64,000 nt of DNA from Ignavibacteria bacterium (GTDB lineage: Bacteria; Bacteroidota; Ignavibacteria; Tepidaquicellales; Tepidaquicellaceae): NCBI GenBank assembly GCA_016710985.1, contig JADJTX010000006.1, forward strand, positions 1 to 64,000, given 5' to 3'. Made by a program: the position numbers and the translations under genes. Below are positions 28,904-39,362 of the stretch, piece by piece; position 1 is the stretch's first letter; each line of letters starts with the position of its first letter. A model generated the notes under the pieces. It saw only the letters and a list, made by a program, of their open reading frames with translations, was not told the DNA's origin and ran no database searches.

Positions 28904-30532
28904 ATGGACAGAAGGAAGTTTATAAAAAACACATCTATAGCAGGCTTAACGTTTACTGCAATCAAACCTGAAGTAGTAAATATTCTGTCTTCTCAAACCA
29001 ATGATAAAAATATGAGTCCGGATAAATCCGCATATGAAATCGACATAGAAGAAATTACAATTGAAGCGCTTCAGGAAAAAATGAAGAGCGGAGAGTATAC
29101 ATCTGAGGATATCACAGCTGTATATTTAAGACGCATCCAGGACATTGATAAAGACGGACCAAAAATTAATTCTGTTATTGAGTTAAATCCGGATGCAATG
29201 TCAATAGCGCGAAAGATGGATGACGAAAGAAAGAATGATAAAGTAAGAGGACCGCTGCACGGGATCCCTGTAATGATAAAAGACAACATTAACACTTCTG
29301 ATAAAATGATGACAACTGCCGGTTCGCTTGCACTCGAAGGCAATATTGCATCAGAGGATGCTTTCATTGTAAAAAAATTACGTGAAGCCGGCGCAGTGAT
29401 CTTAGGAAAAACCAATCTCAGTGAATGGGCGAATTTCAGATCTGAGTATTCATCTTCAGGATGGAGCAGCAGGGGAGGGCAGACAAAGTGTCCTTACATA
29501 CTTGAACGAAATCCTTGCGGCTCGAGCTCCGGATCAGGCGCAGCTGTTGCAGCAAATTTATGTGTCGTTGCTGTCGGTACTGAAACAGACGGTTCGATCG
29601 TTTGTCCTTCTTCAGTCAACGGACTGGTTGGCATTAAACCAACTGTCGGTCTGTTAAGCAGGTCGGGAATCATCCCGATCTCGAATACACAGGATACACC
29701 CGGACCTATGGCTAGAACAGTTAAAGATGCAGCTATATTATTAGGTGCATTGACAGGTGTTGATCCCGGTGATCCGGTTACAGACAAAAGCACAGATAAC
29801 TCATTTAAAGATTACACTCAGTTTCTAAAAAAAAATGGACTTGAAGGAAAGAGGATTGGAGTTGAAAAGAAAATGATGGGTGGAAATGACAGCGTAAGTA
29901 AATTGTTTATAACTGCAGTTGCGAAAATGAAGGAGTTCGGTGCAGAAATTTTTGAAGTTGAGATTCATGAGAAAATATCAGAACTCGGTTCGGATGAATT
30001 TGAAGCAATGAAATTCGAATTCAAAGACGGGCTTAACCGATATCTTGCAAACTCAAATGCTAAAGTGAGATCGATGAAAGAGGTCATTGAGTTTAATAAA
30101 AGAAATGAAGCGGCTGCGATGCCGTTTTTTAAACAGGACATACTCGAAAGTTCAGAGCAAAAAGGCGGACTTGAATCCAAAGAATACATTGACGCTGTGA
30201 ATAAAATTCTTGAAACTTCCCGGAGTGTGATCAATGATACAATGAAAGCAAATAGGTTAGACGCAATATCCTGCATGACAATGGGACCCGGCTGCAGCAT
30301 TGATCTGATCTACGGAGATCATTACGGAGGAATATTTTTTTCGGCGCCGGCAGCGATCTCAGGCTATCCTCACATAACGGTTCCATGCGGAATGATCTAC
30401 GGATTGCCTGTCGGAATTTCTTTCATGGGTTCAGCTTTCAGTGAACCGGTATTACTGAGCATTGCTTACTCTTTTGAGCAAAACACAATGAGCAGACAAA
30501 AGCCGAAGTTTGTAAAAACATTTCAGGGATAA
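28904..30532 (+). CDS. Amidase-signature family hydrolase, probably Tat-exported
   Basis: 542 residues. The N-terminus MDRRKFIKNTSIAGLTF matches a twin-arginine export signal. The amidase signature is complete: Lys in IPVMIKDNINTSD (about residue 126) and the Ser-cisSer pair in NPCGSSSGSGAAVAANL and TETDGSIVCPSS. SVNGLVGIKPTVGLLSR is typical of peptide amidases and glutamyl-tRNA amidase subunit A homologs. With no GatB/GatC partner nearby and a Tat signal, an extracytoplasmic amide or peptide amidase is more likely than a GatA role. Confidence 0.9.
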   Translation: MDRRKFIKNTSIAGLTFTAIKPEVVNILSSQTNDKNMSPDKSAYEIDIEEITIEALQEKMKSGEYTSEDITAVYLRRIQDIDKDGPKINSVIELNPDAMSIARKMDDERKNDKVRGPLHGIPVMIKDNINTSDKMMTTAGSLALEGNIASEDAFIVKKLREAGAVILGKTNLSEWANFRSEYSSSGWSSRGGQTKCPYILERNPCGSSSGSGAAVAANLCVVAVGTETDGSIVCPSSVNGLVGIKPTVGLLSRSGIIPISNTQDTPGPMARTVKDAAILLGALTGVDPGDPVTDKSTDNSFKDYTQFLKKNGLEGKRIGVEKKMMGGNDSVSKLFITAVAKMKEFGAEIFEVEIHEKISELGSDEFEAMKFEFKDGLNRYLANSNAKVRSMKEVIEFNKRNEAAAMPFFKQDILESSEQKGGLESKEYIDAVNKILETSRSVINDTMKANRLDAISCMTMGPGCSIDLIYGDHYGGIFFSAPAAISGYPHITVPCGMIYGLPVGISFMGSAFSEPVLLSIAYSFEQNTMSRQKPKFVKTFQG

Positions 30533-30561
30533 CACCATTTACATAAAAGTAAGAGAACAAT

Positions 30562-31002
30562 TTATTTTACACTGGCAGCATTCAGTTTTGCGATCACTTT
30601 ATTAACATCAGATAAATACAAGGTGTTACCTTTAATGCGGTATGTTAACGTATTCGAAAGAGCCGTGAAAAAAGCAGCTTCAGTATCCATTCTGTTTTCA
30701 CAGTACATTTCTGTTGAAGCTATCTTCTCGAAAATCATTTTTTTACCCATTACAGAATATGTAGTAAAAAAATTATTACATCCGCCGCTTCCATTGGCTT
30801 TATTAAGTTCTGTTGTGAGAATTAAAAAAGCTTCCTTCCCTCCTTCTGGAGTCGCTACATTCTGGCCATTCAGTTCTTTTAAAACCCATTTTGTATTTGT
30901 TAATGATGCACCTGGATTTGAAGGTTGTTCATAGGAAGATGAGCACGAGATAAGCATAATGCTTAGAATTAGTGATGCAACTGATGTAAGTTTGATGAAC
31001 AT
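30562..31002 (-). CDS. META-domain (HslJ-like) lipoprotein
   Basis: 146 residues. A lipobox (LILSIMLISC) follows the signal helix, so it is probably a lipoprotein. The META domain is seen in TKWVLKELNGQNV and GSGGCNNFFTTYSVMGKKM, ending TLYLSD. The family is linked to stress tolerance in some bacteria; molecular function unknown. Convergent with the amidase gene, 29 bp apart. Confidence 0.85.
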   Translation of the reverse strand: MFIKLTSVASLILSIMLISCSSSYEQPSNPGASLTNTKWVLKELNGQNVATPEGGKEAFLILTTELNKANGSGGCNNFFTTYSVMGKKMIFEKIASTEMYCENRMDTEAAFFTALSNTLTYRIKGNTLYLSDVNKVIAKLNAASVK

Positions 31003-31008
31003 GCGATT

Positions 31009-31163
31009 AAGTTAAAAGTTAAAAGTTAAAAGTTAAAAGTTAAAAGTTAAAAGTTAATAGTTGAAATTTTTAAAACAAACTTATATAAAACAAATCTAAA
31101 ATCCAAAATCCAAAATCTAAAATCATTTTAAATTCCAAATCCGAAATTCCAAATTCCAAATCG
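31009..31163. repeat. Two short-word arrays: AAAAGTT heptamers, then AATCCAAA words
   Basis: 31009-31064 is about seven units of GTTAAAA immediately 5' of the META lipoprotein. 31091-31163 is a degenerate AAATCCAAAATC series ending at the stop of pdxH. Confidence 0.85.
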
Positions 31164-31825
31164 TTACGGTGCGAGTCTTTCTATAATCCAGTTACCATTT
31201 TCCTTTGAATACAAGAGCCTGTCGTGGAGTCTGTTTTGTCTACCCTGCCAGAATTCTATATTATCAGGGATCAGTCTGTATCCGCCCCAGTATTCAGGAA
31301 GGGGGACAATATCGCCTTCATATTTTTCTTTCAGTTCGTCGAATCTACTTATCAGCTCTTCACGGCTTTCTATTACCGTACTTTGATATGATGCCAGCGC
31401 CGCAACCTGGCTGTCGAAAGGTCTGTTGTGAAAATATTTCTCTGATTCATGTTTTGTTAATAATTCAGTCGCCCCTTCAATTCTGATTTGTCTTTCCAGA
31501 TCTTTCCAGTAAAATAAAAGAGAGGCAAAAGGATTTTCCTTAAGTTCATTTCCTTTCCTGCTGGAATAGTTTGTAAAAAAACAAATCCTCTCTTGTCGAA
31601 GTCCTTCAGTAAAACTGTCCTGACAGATGGTCTTCCTTCCTTGCTGCATGTTGCCAGAGACATTGCATTTGCATGTACTTCAGAAGGATCAATTTTCACA
31701 GCTTCATTAAACCAAATCTTAAACTGCTCGAACGGATCAGATGATACATCAGATTCTAACAATTCACCGGAAGTTTTAAAATTAAAAGTTGCGCTTAAAT
31801 CAATTTCACCCTTATTCATTTTCAA
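31164..31825 (-). CDS. pdxH: Pyridoxamine 5'-phosphate oxidase (one frameshift)
   Basis: FMN enzyme that makes pyridoxal 5'-phosphate in the vitamin B6 salvage/synthesis pathway. Family hallmarks: SVRTVLLKDFDKRGFVF, FFTNYSSRKGNELKENPFAS, GYRLIPDNIEFWQGRQNRLH and the invariant C-terminal ERLAP. About 220 residues once the halves are joined, the usual length. A frameshift near 31575 (the stretch reading QTIPAGKEMN versus TNYSSRKG) splits the frame. The enzyme uses O2, hinting that the organism meets oxygen at times. Confidence 0.9.
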
Positions 31826-31869
31826 TTTGTTTGAACAATTTACTTATTTCCGAACTTAAATTTAACTCA

Positions 31870-32172
31870 TAAGAGTATTGAGTACTGAGTATTGAGTACT
31901 GAGTATTGAGTACTGAGTATTGAGTACTGAGTATGTGAGTCTGTATTGAGTATTGAGTTGAGTATTGAGATAGTTGGTATTGAGTATTAGTATTGTGCGG
32001 GTTGAGTATTGAGTACTGAGTATTGTAAGTATTGAGTATTGAGTATTGAGTATTGAGTATTGAATATTGAATATTGAATATTGAGTAATTATGTATTATA
32101 CCCAATACCCAATACTTAATAAATTTTATGAATCTTACTCATCTTATGAATCTTATGAATCTTAAGAATCCT
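31870..32172. repeat. GAGTATT/GAGTACT heptamer array followed by a GAATCTTAT array
   Basis: 31870-32095 is about 28 degenerate heptamers with a faint opposing CCAATACCCAATAC arm at 32100-32118. 32127-32172 is a GAATCTTAT nonamer series whose reverse complement recurs after mgtE (33657-33715), so the mgtE gene is bracketed by inverted copies. There is no gene in 31826-32254. Confidence 0.88.
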
Positions 32173-32254
32173 TCTTAATCGAATTGATTAAACCTATCTT
32201 AATAATTAATTTGAGATTCATTTTTAAATTTCATTTCACTTTTGTATAAATCCG

Positions 32255-33653
32255 TTGGCTGAAGATAAAAAAAATAAGTCAGTACTCGATGTAGATAAAG
32301 ATTTTCTCGACGATATCACTGATCTGATTCAGGAAAAATCCGATGCTGCATTAAAAAATATTCTTGCAGATCTTTATGACTTTGATATTGCCGTCATCAT
32401 TGATAATCTCAAAGAAGATGAAGAAGCTCTGTATCTTTTTTCTTTGCTGGAAGATGAGACTGCAAGTGAGGTCATACTTGAGATTAATGATGACAGACGT
32501 GAATATATCACCGAGAAGCTGAGCGGTAAAAAGATATCGGACATTGTAAGTGAAATGTATTCAGATGATGCGACGGATTTTGTATCTGAGCTTGACAGTG
32601 ATGTGAAGGATGAAGTTCTCGAAAATTTAGACAAGATAGATAAGGAAGATTATCACGAGGTCCGCGAGCTTCTGAGCTATGATGAAAATACAGCAGGCGG
32701 TATCATGGGCAAAGAGTTTATTGCAGTGAATGAATATCTGACCGTTGCTGAAGCATTAAAAGAAATACAGGATCAGGCGGAGGAAGTTGATCAGTTCTAT
32801 AATGTATGGGTTGTTGATAATGAAAATAAGCTCGTTGGTATAATGTCTTTGAAAAGATTGATAATGGCTTTAAAGGAACCCGGAAAGATTGTAAAAGAAG
32901 TTATGAATTCCGATGTGATTTCAGTCGAAGCTCATACAGATCAGGGAGGAAGTTGCAAAAATATTTCAGAGTTATGATCTCGTTTCATTACCGGTGGTTG
33001 ATGCAGATAGTAAGGTCATAGGAAAAATCAGCATTGACGACGTTGTAGATGTTATCGAAGAAGAATACAGTGAGAATGTTGCACGCATGGCGGGAACGGA
33101 TGCAGAGGAGCTCGAAAAAAAATCCCCGTTTCAGATTGCAAAGCTCAGACTTCCATGGCTCCTTGTTACACTTTTCATAGAAATGATAGCAGTGTTCGTA
33201 GTTCAGTCTCATGATGTAATTTTAGGTAAAGTAATACTGCTCGCCGCTTTCATGCCTATTATTTCCGCACTGTCAGGAAATACGGGATTGCAGTCGGCTG
33301 CGATTGTTGTAAGGGGAATTGATACGGGGAACGTTAACATTAACCGATGGTGGGAACCTTTAGGAAGGCAATTTAAGACTAATTTATTAGTTGGGTTTGT
33401 ATTAGCTTTAATAGTGGGGTTGTCGGGAGCATTTATTTCAGATACAGATAAATTTCGTTTCGGATTATCGGTCGGAATATCAATGTTCATATCCATTAAC
33501 ATTGCAGGTCTTATCGGAACGGTAACACCGATAATTTCCAAGAAGATCGGCTTCGATCCTGCTATTACTTCAGGACCTTTCGAAACGGCGTTTCAGGATG
33601 TGATTGGTATTTCAATCTTTCTGACAGTTGCAACTTACCTTCTTACTCATTGA
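32255..33653 (+). CDS. mgtE: MgtE-family magnesium transporter (one frameshift)
   Basis: Mg2+ channel-transporter of about 465 residues. The N-domain (residues about 20-125) and a CBS pair (LTVAEALKEIQDQAEEVDQF; LPVVDADSKVIGKISIDDVV) sense cytosolic Mg2+. Five membrane helices follow, with the signature ALSGNTGLQSAAIVVRGI. A TTG start at 32255 is the best available. One extra G in a GGG run near 32945 breaks the frame (the codons should read QEEVAKIFQSYD). Confidence 0.9.
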
Positions 33654-33656
33654 AGT

Positions 33657-33715
33657 GATTCATAAGATTTATAAGATTCGTAAGATTCATAAGATTTATA
33701 AGATTCATAAGATAA
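33657..33715. repeat. Nonamer array (TAAGATTCA) after mgtE
   Basis: Seven units of ATAAGATTTATAAGATTCG starting 3 bp after the mgtE stop. The reverse complement of this word lies upstream of mgtE at 32127-32172. Confidence 0.9.
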
Positions 33716-33729
33716 GAGTAAAAAAATAA

Positions 33730-34685
33730 TTGATAAAAAATTTAAAAGAAAACTTCAGGTATCTGGAAATCCCCGATGTTACAAATCAGATATTTTTAAT
33801 ACTTCTTGCCATTACTGGTTTGGTTTTTATCGAAGGACCGGTGAGGTTTATTATTCCTCTTATTAATACTATTCTGTGCCTTCTCATTGTGTATTTTGTT
33901 TCGCACTATGAAAAAAAACCTCACCCGGAAAACCGTGAAAGATCATTATCAAGATTTTTGAGATTCTGGTATCCGGGCTTTATGATACTGATATGCTTTA
34001 AGGAAATTTACTGGATAATGATAAGCACACACAATGTGTTATATGATGATTATCTGATTAAGATAGACAGATGGCTTTTCGGAACTGATCCGGCGGTATT
34101 CCTCAGCGGTTTCATAAATCCATATGCAGTTGAATTTCTACAGATCGCATACGGATTTTTTACATCATGCCGCTTATCTATGCAATGGAGCTTTACATCT
34201 GGCACAGGTATGAAGAGCTGAAGTATGCTTTCTTTGTTATCTTCTTTGGATTTTATCTTTCATTCATAGGATACCTGCTTGTTCCGGCAATAGGTCCGAG
34301 ATTCACTCTTTTTGATTTTCAAAGTCTCAATCTTGAAATGCCGGGGATATTTTTAGCTGATAAGATCAGATATATAATTGATGTTGGTGAATCAATACCC
34401 GCGAATGTTCCCAACCCTGAAGCATTTGCACAGCGTGATGCTTTTCCGTCCGGGCATACTTTAATAGTAATTCTCATTACTTATCTTTCACATAAAATTA
34501 AATCCAACTCTTTTTATTTTTACCTTCCGTATTCAATACTGTTAATTTTTTCTACGGTTTATCTGAGATATCATTATGTAATTGATTTGATTGCTGCTGT
34601 TCCTCTTGCACTCATTACGATTTTTGTTGCGAATAAGCTTTATAAGGGAAAGATAAACTTTGGAAAGTTAAAAGTTGAAAGTTGA
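33730..34685 (+). CDS. PAP2-superfamily membrane phosphatase / inositol-phosphoceramide-synthase-like protein (one frameshift)
   Basis: About 318 residues with several hydrophobic helices. The acid-phosphatase motifs are RDAFPSGHTLIVILI and a C-terminal YLRYHYVIDLIAA (R-x-x-x-x-x-H-x-x-x-D-like). The long N-terminal membrane part and GYLLVPAIGPRF are typical of the AUR1/PAP2_3 branch, which acts on lipid phosphates. TTG start. A frameshift near 34165 (text should read GFFYIMPLIYAMELYI). The final codons KLKVES belong to a AAGTTGA tandem array. Confidence 0.82.
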
Positions 34686-35013
34686 AAGTTAAAAGTTAAA
34701 AAATGACCGGCGGGAACAGTATTTGGTGTTTAACTATTTCGTCATTCTTGAACGAAGGGATTGAAACTTGGAGAGGTGTGAAAGGGAAGAATCCAATCAT
34801 AGAGATTTCAGTATTCTGGATTCTTCGTTTTGCTTTGAATGAGAATAGCGTTATTTGTATTAGAAATATTTTGGGTGAATAATGTTCAGCTTGGGTAAGC
34901 ATGTTAGCTCGATTATCATTGAAACTCTAGAAATCTGGCAATTATTTCATCTTCCTTTGCATTCAATTGAATTTTCTTTATCACGCGTTTCATTTTGACC
35001 TGTTGGTGAAAAT
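34661..35013. repeat. GTTAAAA/GTTGAAA array at the PAP2 3' end, then an unassigned spacer
   Basis: 34661-34702 is six heptamer units that overlap the end of the PAP2 frame. The remaining spacer to the convergent hemW gene (34703-35013) shows no recognisable gene or RNA. Confidence 0.75.
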
Positions 35014-36009
35014 TTATTTAAAATTTACATTGAATAAATTTTTATACTTTTCAAAATCAATACCGCCGCTTCTTAAAGATAACATAATAAATTCGAGATG
35101 TCTTTGATCTTTCGAAACTTCATAAAGTTCTTCAACCGGCAAAATATTTTTTTCAATTGAAGCATTATACTTTACAATGTCTCTGAAATTATTCCATCTT
35201 GTATTATTGAAAAAGGAATGAGCAGATGGTCCAAGCCCAAGATAGTTTTCGTATTGCCAGTATTTCAAATTGTGTCTGCACTGATAATTCTTTTTTGCAA
35301 AGTTTGACACTTCGTAGTGATCATAGCCGTTTGAAATCAATTTCTCCGAAACAAAGCTGTAAAGCTCAGCTTCGAGTAAGTCCGGATTTCTTTTCACAAG
35401 ATTCTTTTGAAGGGATTTGTATAAAACTGTTTTCTCTTCATAGGTGAGGGTGTAAGCAGATATATGTTTTATACCGAGTTCAATAGCTTTGGAAAGTGAA
35501 AAGTCCAGATCAGTTTTGGATTGAGAGGGAAGTGAATAAATTATGTCGAGATTTATATTATCAAAATATTTGAACGCATCATTGATTACACTTTGAGCTT
35601 CCTCAGAAGTATGTTGTCTTGTCAGAAATTTCAATTCTGAATCAACAAAAGACTGCACGCCGAGACTAAGTCTGTTTATTCCTGCCGATCTGTAGTCACT
35701 GACTTTCTTATCTAAAAAATCTTCGGGATTGGCTTCCATTGAAATTTCAGCATCTGAGCTTATTGAAAAGTGTGTGTGCAGGCAGTTAATGATTTCTTCA
35801 ATTTGATTATGAGACAATACGGAAGGAGTTCCTCCGCCGAAAAAAATTGTATCGAATTGATTTTGTGTATAAGATTCACCGGAAAGTGAAATTTCTATTT
35901 TAAGATTTAAAATAAATTTGTCTATGACATTCAGATTTGTGATCAAATAAAAGTCGCAGTAGTTGCAGCGCTTTGAGCAGAATGGAATATGAATGTAAAT
36001 GCCTGACAC
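35014..36009 (-). CDS. hemW: HemW-like radical SAM heme chaperone / coproporphyrinogen oxidase-like protein
   Basis: 331 residues. The N-terminus MSGIYIHIPFCSKRCNYCDF has the CxxxCxxC radical SAM cluster site. FFGGGTPSVL, SMEANPEDF, RLSLGVQSF and GLGPSAHSF are typical HemW/CPO-like motifs. HemW is thought to deliver heme to respiratory proteins. It ends after GGIDFEKYKNLFNVNFK, some 40 residues earlier than most relatives, so the C-terminal region is short or shifted out of frame. Third gene in the order lepA-lepB-hemW. Confidence 0.85.
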   Translation of the reverse strand: MSGIYIHIPFCSKRCNYCDFYLITNLNVIDKFILNLKIEISLSGESYTQNQFDTIFFGGGTPSVLSHNQIEEIINCLHTHFSISSDAEISMEANPEDFLDKKVSDYRSAGINRLSLGVQSFVDSELKFLTRQHTSEEAQSVINDAFKYFDNINLDIIYSLPSQSKTDLDFSLSKAIELGIKHISAYTLTYEEKTVLYKSLQKNLVKRNPDLLEAELYSFVSEKLISNGYDHYEVSNFAKKNYQCRHNLKYWQYENYLGLGPSAHSFFNNTRWNNFRDIVKYNASIEKNILPVEELYEVSKDQRHLEFIMLSLRSGGIDFEKYKNLFNVNFK

Positions 36010-36376
36010 TGTTAAAAGTTAAAAGTTAAAAGTAATATGAATCACTTTTTACTAAATTACAATCATTAAATCTTTAGTGTTCAATAGGAAAAGAAATAAC
36101 TTTAAACAAGAAAGCCCTTTAACATTAAAAAATAATATTAAAGGGTTTCTTAAAATTACCTAACTGAAGTTACGAACTTTATCTCATTCTGATCAGTAAC
36201 TCTTCTTTTAACTTTCTGAAATACTATTTAAGAATTTACGTTGAATGATTGGATTCTTCACTTCACTCCGCTTCGCTTCGTTCGTTCAGAATGACAAAAG
36301 TCTAAATTTTATTTCTAATCTAAATTCAAAATCCAAAATCTCTTAAATCCCAAATCCGAATTTTCAAATCCCAAAT
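36008..36376. repeat. Spacer with AAAAGTT array, hairpin and AATCCAAA array
   Basis: 36008-36033: three to four GTTAAAA units at the 5' end of hemW. 36260-36300: a TTCTTCACTT...CAGAATGACA segment of the type found dispersed in many bacterial genomes. 36317-36378: AAATCCAAAATC-type words ending at the lepB stop. The reverse complement of that last word lies on the other side of lepB (37328-37362). Confidence 0.8.
36111..36151 (-). terminator. Hairpin, probable terminator downstream of lepB
   Basis: Stem GAAAGCCCTTTAA / TTAAAGGGTTTC (one mismatch) with an AT-rich loop. The T tract on the minus strand is weak, so it may also serve as an attenuator before hemW. Confidence 0.5.
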
Positions 36377-37321
36377 CTAGCGGATCATATTCCCGATTCT
36401 TTCCCATCTTGTCGAACCTACAAGATCAAAGAAGTTTAAAAATGAAATACTCGGATCCCATGACCAGTATATAAGCAACGCTTCGCCTACGATATTATCA
36501 ACCGGCATAAATCCCCAGAAACGGCTGTCAAGTGAGTTGTTCCTGTTGTCGCCCATCATGAAAAGATAATCACGCTCGACTGTATACTCATTGTTTGGAA
36601 GTTCTTTGTCATCCACCAAAACTTTCCTGTCCGCTGTCATCCTTATTGAGTGTCCTTCCTTCATCACGAACATTTTCCAGCCCTCATAATTAGAAGAATC
36701 GATTTTTAATTTATCCCCGATCTTCGGAACGCGGATCGTACCGTACCAGTCTTCATTCCAGCTTGAACCTTTGGGAAACATTCTCGGATTTACAAAATTC
36801 GCGGGTCGTTTCACATTGTCAAACATTGAATTCGGCGGGTTAGGAAAAATTTCACCGTTAACATATAATTTTTTGTCAATTATCTGTAGTGAATCACCGG
36901 GAATCGCTACACAACGCTTTATGTAATTTACAACTTCCTTAGATTCAAGATCATCCCTGTCTCCCGGAAAATCGAATACTATAATGTCTCCTCTTTTCGG
37001 ATCTTTAAAACCGGGAAGCTGAAAGTATGGAAGTCTGATGTCTGTAAAAGGAATGTTCCTTGGTGTTGTAGCTCCGTAGGTAAATTTTGTCACAAGTAAA
37101 AAATCGCCGACCATTAAAGTCTTTTCCATCGAGCCGGTCGGGATGCGGAATGCTTCGAAGAATAATATTTTTATTATGAAAGCAACTACCGCTGCATATA
37201 CAAGCGCATCTACAAACTCACGTGACTTGGTTTTTTTGTTATCTTCCTCTTTACCTTTGACTTCTTTTATATCTTTTGGTTTTGTAACTCCTTCTTTTTT
37301 CTGATTTCTGTATTTATCCAC
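36377..37321 (-). CDS. lepB: Signal peptidase I
   Basis: 314 residues, inner-membrane serine protease that removes Sec/Tat signal peptides. One N-terminal membrane helix (ALVYAAVVAFIIKILFFEAF) is followed by the catalytic Ser in RIPTGSMEKTLMVGDFLLV. The catalytic Lys is in NYIKRCVAIPGDSL, and MMGDNRNNSLDSRFWG is the conserved box E. The large insert between Ser and Lys is usual in Bacteroidota-type enzymes. It lies downstream of lepA, a widespread arrangement, and would process the many exoproteins of this window. Confidence 0.95.
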   Translation of the reverse strand: MDKYRNQKKEGVTKPKDIKEVKGKEEDNKKTKSREFVDALVYAAVVAFIIKILFFEAFRIPTGSMEKTLMVGDFLLVTKFTYGATTPRNIPFTDIRLPYFQLPGFKDPKRGDIIVFDFPGDRDDLESKEVVNYIKRCVAIPGDSLQIIDKKLYVNGEIFPNPPNSMFDNVKRPANFVNPRMFPKGSSWNEDWYGTIRVPKIGDKLKIDSSNYEGWKMFVMKEGHSIRMTADRKVLVDDKELPNNEYTVERDYLFMMGDNRNNSLDSRFWGFMPVDNIVGEALLIYWSWDPSISFLNFFDLVGSTRWERIGNMIR

Positions 37322-37327
37322 TTACTC

Positions 37328-37452
37328 GATTTTAGATTTTAGATTTTGGATTTTAGATTTGCTCTTCACTACTTACTCCAATCACTTTACACACTCCATA
37401 CACTCCATACACTCCATACACTCCACACACTCTATACACTCTATACACTCTA
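37328..37452. repeat. AGATTTT words and ACTCCATAC nonamer array between lepA and lepB
   Basis: 37328-37362 is TTTTAGATTTTAGATTTTGG (reverse complement of the array on the other side of lepB). 37384-37452 is about eight units of CACTCCATA/CACTCTATA that run into the lepA stop at 37450. Confidence 0.88.
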
Positions 37453-39255
37453 GTCTAAGGACAGCACTGCATGAAACGCTTCCTGAGGAATTTCCACGGA
37501 ACCGACCTGTTTCATACGCCTTTTTCCTTCCTTTTGTTTTTCCAGTAATTTTCTCTTTCGTGAAATGTCACCGCCGTAACATTTTGCAATTACATTCTTC
37601 CTCATTGCGCTTATAGTTTCCCTTGCTACGATCTTTGCACCGATAGCCGCCTGAATTGCAACTTCAAACATTTGCTTTGGAATTAACTGCCGCAGCTTTG
37701 TGCATAGCCGTTTTCCCCATTCAAATGCTTTATCTCTGTGAACGATGATCGAAAGCGCATCTACTGAATCACCGTTGAGGAGTATGTCAAGCTTAACGAG
37801 ATCTGATTTTTTATAATCTTTAAAGTCATAGTCAAAGGAAGCGTATCCTCTTGAATAGGATTTCAGCTTATCATAGAAATCAAACACAATTTCACTTAAG
37901 GGAAATTCGAAGTGCAGGTCAACTCTCTTTGCGTCAACATAATTTGTTGCAACAAAAATTCCTCGTCTTTCATTTGCAAGCTTCATTAAGTTGCCGATGA
38001 ATTCTGTCGGTGTAATAATATTAGCAGTGATATAAGGTTCTTCGACGTAATCAATTTTCACAGAGTCCGGCATCAGCGATGGATTATCAACCAATACAAC
38101 TTCACCATTTGTTTTATAAACCTTATATTCAACACTCGGGACAGTAGTGATAATGTTAATATTATACTCGCGCTCGAGTCTCTCCTGAACGATCTCCATG
38201 TGAAGCATTCCGAGAAATCCGCATCTGAAACCGAAACCCAGAGCCACTGAAGTTTCAGGCTGAAAGGTCAGCGCTGCGTCATTAAGCTTTAGCTTAGCGA
38301 GTGAATCCCGGAGTGTTTCAAATTCATCTGTAGCAGACGGATAAATTCCGCTGAAGACCATCGATTTAACTTCTTTGTAGCCCGGTAATGGTTCAGAAAC
38401 AGGTTCTGAAACTTTAAAAATCGTATCACCGACTTTAGATTCATTCACATCCTTTATTCCCGCAATTAAATATCCTACATCACCGGATTTCAGAATATCA
38501 GTCTTTACTCTTCCCATTCTTAAATGTCCGACTTCTTCTGCGATAAGAGTTTTTCCGGAGAAGAAAAATTTTATTTCATCACCTTCTTTTATACTGCCGT
38601 CAAAAACACGTATATAAACAACCACTCCTCTGTAAATATCAAATTTAGAATCAAAAATTAATGCACGAAGCGGTTTTTCAGTCTCGATCTTAGCCGGCGG
38701 AATCCGGTTTACAATTGCATTTAAAATATCATCAGTACCGATATCAGCTTTAGCGCTTGTAAGAATAATGTCTTCCTTTTTGCAACCGATCAGTTCAATG
38801 ATTTGATCAGTGACATCATCAATCATTGCATTCTGTAAATCGATCTTATTAATTACAGGGATTATCTCAAGTCCGTTATCTATTGCAAGATAGAGATTGC
38901 TGATTGTCTGAGCTTCAACACCTTGTGTAGCATCGACAACAAGCAAAGCGCCTTCGCAAGCCGCAAGTGATCTTGATACTTCATAGGAAAAATCAACATG
39001 ACCGGGGGTATCAATCAGATTAAAAACATAATCGACTCCGTCATTGTGTTTATACTTCATCTGAATTGCATGAAGTTTGATTGTGATCCCTCTTTCCTGT
39101 TCAAGATCCATGTCATCCAGAACCTGTTTGATCATATTTCTCTTTTCAATAGTGCCGGTTTTTTCAAGCAGCCTGTCGGCGAGAGTGGACTTACCGTGAT
39201 CAATGTGCGCAATTATGCAGAAATTACGTATGTTGCTCTTATTTGTATTGCTCAA
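37450..39255 (-). CDS. lepA: Elongation factor 4 (LepA), translational GTPase
   Basis: 601 residues, full length and intact. G1 AHIDHGKSTLADRL, G3 DTPGHVDF and G4 NKIDL are all present, followed by domain II, the EF-G-like domains and the LepA-specific C-terminal domain (AIGAKIVARETISAMRKNV, CYGGDISRKRKLLEKQKEGK). LepA acts on stalled or misassembled ribosomes. First gene of the minus-strand order lepA-lepB-hemW. Confidence 0.97.
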   Translation of the reverse strand: MSNTNKSNIRNFCIIAHIDHGKSTLADRLLEKTGTIEKRNMIKQVLDDMDLEQERGITIKLHAIQMKYKHNDGVDYVFNLIDTPGHVDFSYEVSRSLAACEGALLVVDATQGVEAQTISNLYLAIDNGLEIIPVINKIDLQNAMIDDVTDQIIELIGCKKEDIILTSAKADIGTDDILNAIVNRIPPAKIETEKPLRALIFDSKFDIYRGVVVYIRVFDGSIKEGDEIKFFFSGKTLIAEEVGHLRMGRVKTDILKSGDVGYLIAGIKDVNESKVGDTIFKVSEPVSEPLPGYKEVKSMVFSGIYPSATDEFETLRDSLAKLKLNDAALTFQPETSVALGFGFRCGFLGMLHMEIVQERLEREYNINIITTVPSVEYKVYKTNGEVVLVDNPSLMPDSVKIDYVEEPYITANIITPTEFIGNLMKLANERRGIFVATNYVDAKRVDLHFEFPLSEIVFDFYDKLKSYSRGYASFDYDFKDYKKSDLVKLDILLNGDSVDALSIIVHRDKAFEWGKRLCTKLRQLIPKQMFEVAIQAAIGAKIVARETISAMRKNVIAKCYGGDISRKRKLLEKQKEGKRRMKQVGSVEIPQEAFHAVLSLD

Positions 39256-39279
39256 TGAAATTAATTGGTTAGATAAAAT

Positions 39280-39345
39280 AAAAAGTGGATTCCAAAAGAA
39301 AAGTTATATGATGAATGGAATAACTTTTTTAGATTCCACTTTTTG
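39280..39345 (-). terminator. Terminator downstream of the H1-like gene
   Basis: Read on the minus strand, AAAAAGTGGA / TCCACTTTTT form a 10-bp stem with an inner AAGTTAT/ATAACTT stem, followed by ATTTTATC. It separates the H1-like gene from lepA. Confidence 0.7.
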
Positions 39346-39362
39346 AATAAAAAAATTTAAGC

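Noticed and set aside
34696..34902. 68-codon minus-strand frame between PAP2 and hemW
   Set aside because: No start signal, atypical composition and no similarity to known families.
36260..36300. TTCTTCACTTCACTCCG...CAGAATGACA segment as an attachment site
   Set aside because: Looks like a dispersed repeat type common in many bacteria; no integrase or duplicated core nearby.
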